NCBI RefSeq assembly: GCF_004346165.1
Contig: NZ_SLZZ01000030.1
Coordinates: forward strand, 1-37,858
Source of the DNA: Muricomes intestini
GTDB taxonomy: Bacteria; Bacillota; Clostridia; Lachnospirales; Lachnospiraceae
DNA length: 37,858 bases
Direction: 5' to 3'
Shown: piece by piece, positions 34,236 through 37,858 of the stretch
How the letters are laid out: the number at the start of each line of letters is the position of its first letter
How positions within the stretch are numbered: position 1 is the first letter of the stretch
Translations under genes and position numbers: made by a program
Notes under the pieces: model-generated
What the model saw: only the letters and a program-made list of their open reading frames with translations
Database searches by the model: none
Told to the model about the DNA's origin: nothing

Positions 34236-34366
34236 GTTCTAAACCAAGCTCAAAAACCTACGGTTTTCTCGCTGTTTGGCTCTCGCCAAATAGATATATT
34301 TAGAAATACTCCTTAGAAAGCGAGCTTTCACAGAGTATTTCTAAATATATCTGCTTGGTTCCGAAC
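34236..34366. repeat. Long hairpin / MITE-like element
   Basis: An inner perfect 20-bp inverted repeat (34292-34311 and 34333-34352, containing AGATATATTTAGAAATAC) and an outer arm pair (34236-34249 and 34353-34366, 12 of 14) enclose small palindromes TTTGGC-GCCAAA and GAAAGC-GA-GCTTTC. The composite stem-loop is 131 bp, without coding capacity, between two minus-strand genes. Like the element at 542-639 it is built on a GAAAGC…GCTTT centre. Confidence 0.6.
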
Positions 34367-34378
34367 CGCTGCAAATCA

Positions 34379-34747
34379 TTATCGGGCGTTTACCAGTTTC
34401 TTTACAGCTTCCTCTTTTGTTGACACAAAAAAGACATCGTTTCCTCTGTTCGATTCGTAAACAAAGTCCTTCAGAGGCTTGCTTGTATATTTAGTATAGT
34501 CACCATATATAGCGACCTTCGTATGATAACTGACGAATTTCTGTAAAATTTCACCGGCAAGTCCTGTACTCAGAACAAAGAATGTATCTTCTATATTTTC
34601 TTTGTTGATTACAATTCTATCTGCTCCTGTTTCATAATTTACCGTTGCCAGCAAATCCAGCGCGGACTGTGTATCTGTGATTATTTTCTTGTCGCCGGTA
34701 ACAACGGCAACTTTTGTGCCATTTTCTTCAATTGTAGTAAACTGCAT
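34379..34747 (-). CDS. DUF4180 family protein
   Basis: 122 residues, beginning MQFTTIEENGTKVAVVTGDK. The motif DTQSALDLLATVNYETGADR and the central FFVLSTGLAGEILQKFVSYH are typical of DUF4180 (STAS-like small cytoplasmic proteins). The biochemical role is unknown. AAAGGAT precedes the ATG. It stands alone, separated from msrAB by the hairpin element and from the ABC operon by about 100 bp. Confidence 0.85.
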   Translation of the reverse strand: MQFTTIEENGTKVAVVTGDKKIITDTQSALDLLATVNYETGADRIVINKENIEDTFFVLSTGLAGEILQKFVSYHTKVAIYGDYTKYTSKPLKDFVYESNRGNDVFFVSTKEEAVKKLVNAR

Positions 34748-34851
34748 ATTCTTTATTATCCTTTCAATTCTATTTTCTTAAACTTACAGCACCAGATGCC
34801 TATACGTCAAGTTATTCTTTTATGCAGGTTCCAGAATGGGCAGAAAATTTT

Positions 34852-35496
34852 TTATAAATCGACTTGTTCAAAATGTTTCGCAGAAACCCTGTATACAATA
34901 TTTATTCCAATTATATACACCGCTGCTCCCACAGCCAGTATAGGCAGCTGCCGTAACATACTCCCCGATTCAACACTGTCGAGCCATGTGAATTTTGGAA
35001 AATGAACAATTACTTCCATGAGTACTACTGCAAAAGTTGCCGGTATAAGTGCGAGCAAAAATGCCTTTCCCGCTTTGTAGGCTGTTTTAAAAAACTGGGG
35101 CAGGAAGATCACATTGAAAATGGCATAGATTATCAGACCAAAACCGTAGTAAGCCACGTTTGCCTCAATGCCCGCAGGATTACCTTCTGGTAAAATATGT
35201 GTGCGCAATATGGCGAAGGGCAGAGATATGAGCAATTGTGTCATCTGTGCCAAAACTATGAGCATACATTTTGCTTTGACAGTATCTCTCTTCCTCACCG
35301 GAAGCAATGCTGTATAATAAATATCGTTGGTTTCCCGGCCGTACATGAAGGTAATATATACTCCAATACAGCTAAACAGAAACACCATGCCATAAGGATA
35401 CGCAGGAACAATCACCAGGACTCCAAGCAATGTGAAAATATATAGATTAGGGTGTGCGGCCAGCCGCAGCTCCTTATAAAGAAGATCAAACATCAT
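34852..35496 (-). CDS. ABC-2 type transporter permease
   Basis: 214 residues with six hydrophobic segments, beginning MMFDLLYKELRLAAHPNLYI, a typical ABC-2 permease start. A loop holds MYGRETNDIYYTALLPVRKR, common in clostridial permeases paired with GntR/Xre-type regulators. It overlaps the end of the ATPase gene by 11 nt. The cargo is unknown; small regulator-linked exporters of this kind often serve antibiotic or peptide resistance, an inference only. Confidence 0.9.
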   Translation of the reverse strand: MMFDLLYKELRLAAHPNLYIFTLLGVLVIVPAYPYGMVFLFSCIGVYITFMYGRETNDIYYTALLPVRKRDTVKAKCMLIVLAQMTQLLISLPFAILRTHILPEGNPAGIEANVAYYGFGLIIYAIFNVIFLPQFFKTAYKAGKAFLLALIPATFAVVLMEVIVHFPKFTWLDSVESGSMLRQLPILAVGAAVYIIGINIVYRVSAKHFEQVDL

Positions 35497-36232
35497 AGCT
35501 CCTCCTCTCCGTGCGTATCATAATTTCTTCTAAAGACAGCCCTGTCTTTTCATCCGGCTTTTTCAGATAATCAAAATGTTTTATAAATGCAGATTTCTCA
35601 GCACTTTTCAGCAGCTTTCCGCCTTTGATATAAGTAATATCGTCGGCACATTTTTCCAAATCTGATGTAATATGGGTGGAAAAAAGAATACTTCTCTCCC
35701 CGTCCTTCACAAGCTTCCGGAACAATCCAAGTAAATCATCCCGGGATACCGGATCAAGTCCGCTGGTCGGCTCATCTAAAATAAGCAATTTTGCATTATG
35801 GGACAGCGCAAGTGCTAACATATACTTAACCCTCATGCCGGTGGACAAGTCTTTTACCCGTTTTTGTGGATCCAGTTCAAACATCTCCAGGTATTTTTCA
35901 TAGGCTTTCTCGTCCCATTTTGAATAAAAGCGCTTCGTGACTGCTGTGACAGTATCCAGCTTCTTTTGATCATAGAAATCAATTTCTCCCAGGACCACCC
36001 CGATATTTTGCTTACAATTCTCTTCATTTTCCAGAAAGCTTTTGCCAAACATTTCAATCGTCCCGCTGTCCGGGTGTACCAGATTTAACAATGATTTTAA
36101 AGTTGTAGTTTTTCCTGCACCGTTACTGCCGATTAAACCCATAACTCTTCCCCTGGGCAGTGAAAAGGTAATACTATCTAATGTAAAGCCTGGATAATGT
36201 TTCGTTAGCCCTTGTACCGATAGTGCATTCAA
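35486..36232 (-). CDS. ABC transporter ATP-binding protein
   Basis: 248 residues. Walker A GSNGAGKT (35-42), signature LSTGMRVKYMLALA (from 129; LSTGM instead of the common LSGGQ, as is usual in this BcrA-like class), Walker B LLILDEPTSGLDP (149-161) and the H-loop STHITSD. It energises the permease encoded next. It overlaps the upstream regulator by 4 nt (ATGA) and the permease by 11 nt, so the three are tightly coupled. Confidence 0.95.
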   Translation of the reverse strand: MNALSVQGLTKHYPGFTLDSITFSLPRGRVMGLIGSNGAGKTTTLKSLLNLVHPDSGTIEMFGKSFLENEENCKQNIGVVLGEIDFYDQKKLDTVTAVTKRFYSKWDEKAYEKYLEMFELDPQKRVKDLSTGMRVKYMLALALSHNAKLLILDEPTSGLDPVSRDDLLGLFRKLVKDGERSILFSTHITSDLEKCADDITYIKGGKLLKSAEKSAFIKHFDYLKKPDEKTGLSLEEIMIRTERRSYDV

Positions 36233-36690
36233 TTTTTTTCCTCCTTAAAAAAGCCATCTATAGCCACGTTGTTCATACGCAGGAAAGCATTACTGTCTAC
36301 CAGTGCAATTCCCGCACTTGCCGGGTTGCTGTCGCCCAGCACCACCAGCGTGTCACCGGGATGAAACTTTAATGTGTCCCGTGCCTTTTTTGGCAATACG
36401 ATCTGTCCTCTTTCACCTATAGTCACTGTACCAAAGATGTATTTATTTTTAGGTCCGATAGGAACCCCCTCCTCCTCGGAATCATGGCGCACCAAATCAT
36501 TTAAGGATACTTCGAATAAACCAGCCAGTTCTTCACAGTTGATTATATCCGGCAAAGAGTCCCCTCTTTCCCACTTCGCAACGGCTTGGCGTGTAACGCC
36601 AACTCTCTCAGCAACCTCCTCCTGGGATAAACAACTCTTGTTTCTCAGATATCGTAAGTTTTCAGCAATGTTTTTTTTAGGATTATTCAT
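36229..36690 (-). CDS. HTH (Xre) regulator with C-terminal AbrB-like domain
   Basis: 153 residues from the ATG at 36690 (MNNPKKNIAENLRYLRNKSC). The N-terminal HTH is LSQEEVAERVGVTRQAVAKW. A second swapped-hairpin SpoVT/AbrB domain follows at about 88-120 (GTVTIGERGQIVLPKKARDT, then LKFHPGDTLVVLGD). This combination is typical of clostridial regulators that control the ABC transporter genes downstream. A GTG three codons earlier is too close to the GAGGTG ribosome site. It probably controls its own operon. Confidence 0.9.
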   Translation of the reverse strand: MNNPKKNIAENLRYLRNKSCLSQEEVAERVGVTRQAVAKWERGDSLPDIINCEELAGLFEVSLNDLVRHDSEEEGVPIGPKNKYIFGTVTIGERGQIVLPKKARDTLKFHPGDTLVVLGDSNPASAGIALVDSNAFLRMNNVAIDGFFKEEKN

Positions 36691-36831
36691 ATTTTTCACA
36701 CCTCACTGCTTATATCATACACGCATTTCCAAGAAATTAAAACCAACTAATATTTACAAATTATGTTAGCTTTAGTTGCGGTTTCTTTTGTTGAAATACT
36801 GATTCTATGGAGAGGGTACTTCTTCTAACTG

Positions 36832-36862
36832 AAAAAACACAGCCTCTCAGACTGTGTTTTTC
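36832..36862 (-). terminator. Terminator of the SDR gene
   Basis: AAAAACACAG and CTGTGTTTTT pair perfectly around a short loop, giving T-runs on both strands. It is placed 40 nt past the SDR stop codon on the minus strand. Confidence 0.8.
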
Positions 36863-36904
36863 ATAACTTACTGTTTTATTAGAAATCCATCCCCGCCTGG
36901 ATGA

Positions 36905-37666
36905 TTAATATGCCGTCCATCCGCCGTCGACAGTGATTGTGGTGCCATTCACAAAGCTGGAGTCATCGGAAGCAAGGAAAAGAGCAACATTTGCAAGCTC
37001 ATCCGGTGAACCGGATCTTGGATTTGTACCCATCCCAGACATAGCTCTTTCCAGCCCGAACTGGCTGGGATGTGTTACCCCTGCCGCACCAATTTCAGTA
37101 TCGACACCTCCGGGGCAAATCGCACTGCAGCGGATCCCTTTGGTTGCGTACATATACCCAATATTTTTTGTAAGACCAACAAGACCAAACTTAGATGCTG
37201 TGTATGCAGCCCCTGCCCGGGCACCCCGAAGCCCACCGGCAGATGCAATGTTAATAATATTTCCCTGGCCTTGTTTTTCCATCTGCTGTACTGCCTTGCG
37301 GCACAGTACAAAAGGACCTGTTAAATTTACATCAATCACCCTGTTCCACAGTTCGTCGGTCACCTCAGCAACCGGCATCATCTCATCCATAATACCGGCA
37401 TTATTGATCAGGATATCAAGAGTGCCATATTCCTTCACAACTCTATCGATTAAATCCTCCATATCTTTTTCTACCGCAACATCGCCCTGAACTGCAATAA
37501 TCTTACCGTCAAAATCTTTTGCCTGCAGAACAATTTCGTCTAATCTTTCTTTTCTTCTCGCAATAGCTATTACTGTAGCACCTTCCTTGGCAAAAAGAAG
37601 AACCATCGCCTTTCCCATTCCGGCACTGGCCCCTGTAATTACTGCTATTTTTCCTTCAAGCTTCAT
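36905..37666 (-). CDS. SDR family oxidoreductase
   Basis: 253 residues, classical short-chain dehydrogenase. The cofactor motif is TGASAGMG (11-18), NNAG at 88-91, and the active site N114, S142, Y155 and K159 (YTASK). ARRK after the second strand (R37-R38) favours NADPH. It ends with the FabG-like NGTTITVDGGWTAY. The substrate could be a 3-oxoacyl thioester, sugar or steroid; nothing nearby decides. It has its own promoter and terminator. Confidence 0.95.
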   Translation of the reverse strand: MKLEGKIAVITGASAGMGKAMVLLFAKEGATVIAIARRKERLDEIVLQAKDFDGKIIAVQGDVAVEKDMEDLIDRVVKEYGTLDILINNAGIMDEMMPVAEVTDELWNRVIDVNLTGPFVLCRKAVQQMEKQGQGNIINIASAGGLRGARAGAAYTASKFGLVGLTKNIGYMYATKGIRCSAICPGGVDTEIGAAGVTHPSQFGLERAMSGMGTNPRSGSPDELANVALFLASDDSSFVNGTTITVDGGWTAY

Positions 37667-37723
37667 GCTAAATCTCCTTCTTTGATAGTTTCTTTATTAT
37701 TAACTTATTTTGGTATTAATGAT

Positions 37724-37752
37724 ATTCTATATGATAGTTAAAGTTTTGTCAA
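37724..37752 (-). promoter_or_regulatory. Promoter of the SDR gene
   Basis: On the minus strand TTGACA (37747-37752) and TAGAAT (37724-37729) are 17 nt apart, about 60 nt before the start codon. Confidence 0.65.
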
Positions 37753-37858
37753 TATTATTCTTACTTGAGTTTCCGCAGTTTTATCCACATAGACCTGAAT
37801 TAAACCATGTCTTTATAAACAACTTTCAAAAAATGTCCCAAATATAAGGAATCTGATT

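Noticed and set aside
36625-36645. AAACAACTCTTGTTTCT inside the HTH/AbrB gene, resembling the CRISPR repeat core
   Set aside because: The shared stretch is about 14-15 nt, lies inside conserved coding sequence (NKSCLSQEE) and has no second copy or spacer spacing; chance similarity.
37070-37490. Plus-strand ORF of up to 185 codons opposite the SDR gene
   Set aside because: It is a mirror frame of a well-supported dehydrogenase gene, with no ribosome site.

Overview
The window looks like chromosomal DNA of a low-GC Gram-positive anaerobe, most likely a Clostridia/Lachnospiraceae gut-type bacterium (Blautia-like). The grounds are strong AGGAGG ribosome sites, AT-rich intergenic DNA, a superoxide reductase, an encapsulated ferritin and a clostridial-style type I-B CRISPR repeat. 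This assignment is inference; no rRNA or tRNA gene is present to anchor it.

Layout. 1-700: a decayed Fst/holin-like type I toxin locus with convergent promoters and an antisense RNA, then a long hairpin repeat. 760-1342: a small membrane protein and an overlapping HTH regulator. 9216-1432 (minus strand): a four-gene Wadjet (JetD-JetA-JetB-JetC) plasmid-defence operon, preceded by a MATE transporter. 11.25-12.5 kb: encapsulin nanocompartment with its ferritin cargo. Then a nitroreductase and a frameshifted DUF1648-type membrane gene. 13.7-22.2 kb: a very large CRISPR array (about 77 repeat units) split by nested IS3-family elements. 22.3-31.0 kb (minus): a complete type I-B cas operon, cas6-cas8b-cas7-cas5-cas3-cas4-cas1-cas2. 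31.4-37.9 kb (minus): superoxide reductase, MsrAB with DUF1697 and GNAT genes, a DUF4180 gene, an HTH/AbrB-ABC transporter operon and an SDR oxidoreductase.

The most interesting item lies just upstream of cas6. Two degenerate copies of the CRISPR repeat (31220-31249 and 31283-31312; 21/30 and 23/30 identical) flank a 33-nt spacer-like segment, with their own promoter placed so that transcription starts at the first repeat. Read as a crRNA, the first 11 nt of the spacer-like segment match the cas promoter exactly. The match has a TCA PAM-like flank, and the 33-bp footprint covers the -35 box of a consensus cas promoter. This is the architecture expected of a CRISPR-resembling guide RNA (CreR/CreA type) that directs Cascade to repress its own operon. 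Between that promoter and cas6 there is also an unexplained small ORF with a perfect ribosome site that overlaps the cas6 start.

How the genes fit together: the window is a defence region (Wadjet against plasmids, CRISPR-Cas I-B against phage and mobile DNA, a dead type I toxin) set among redox and iron stress genes (encapsulin-ferritin, superoxide reductase, MsrAB, nitroreductase). The IS insertion separates 12 old spacers from the leader, and it was accompanied by loss of array DNA.
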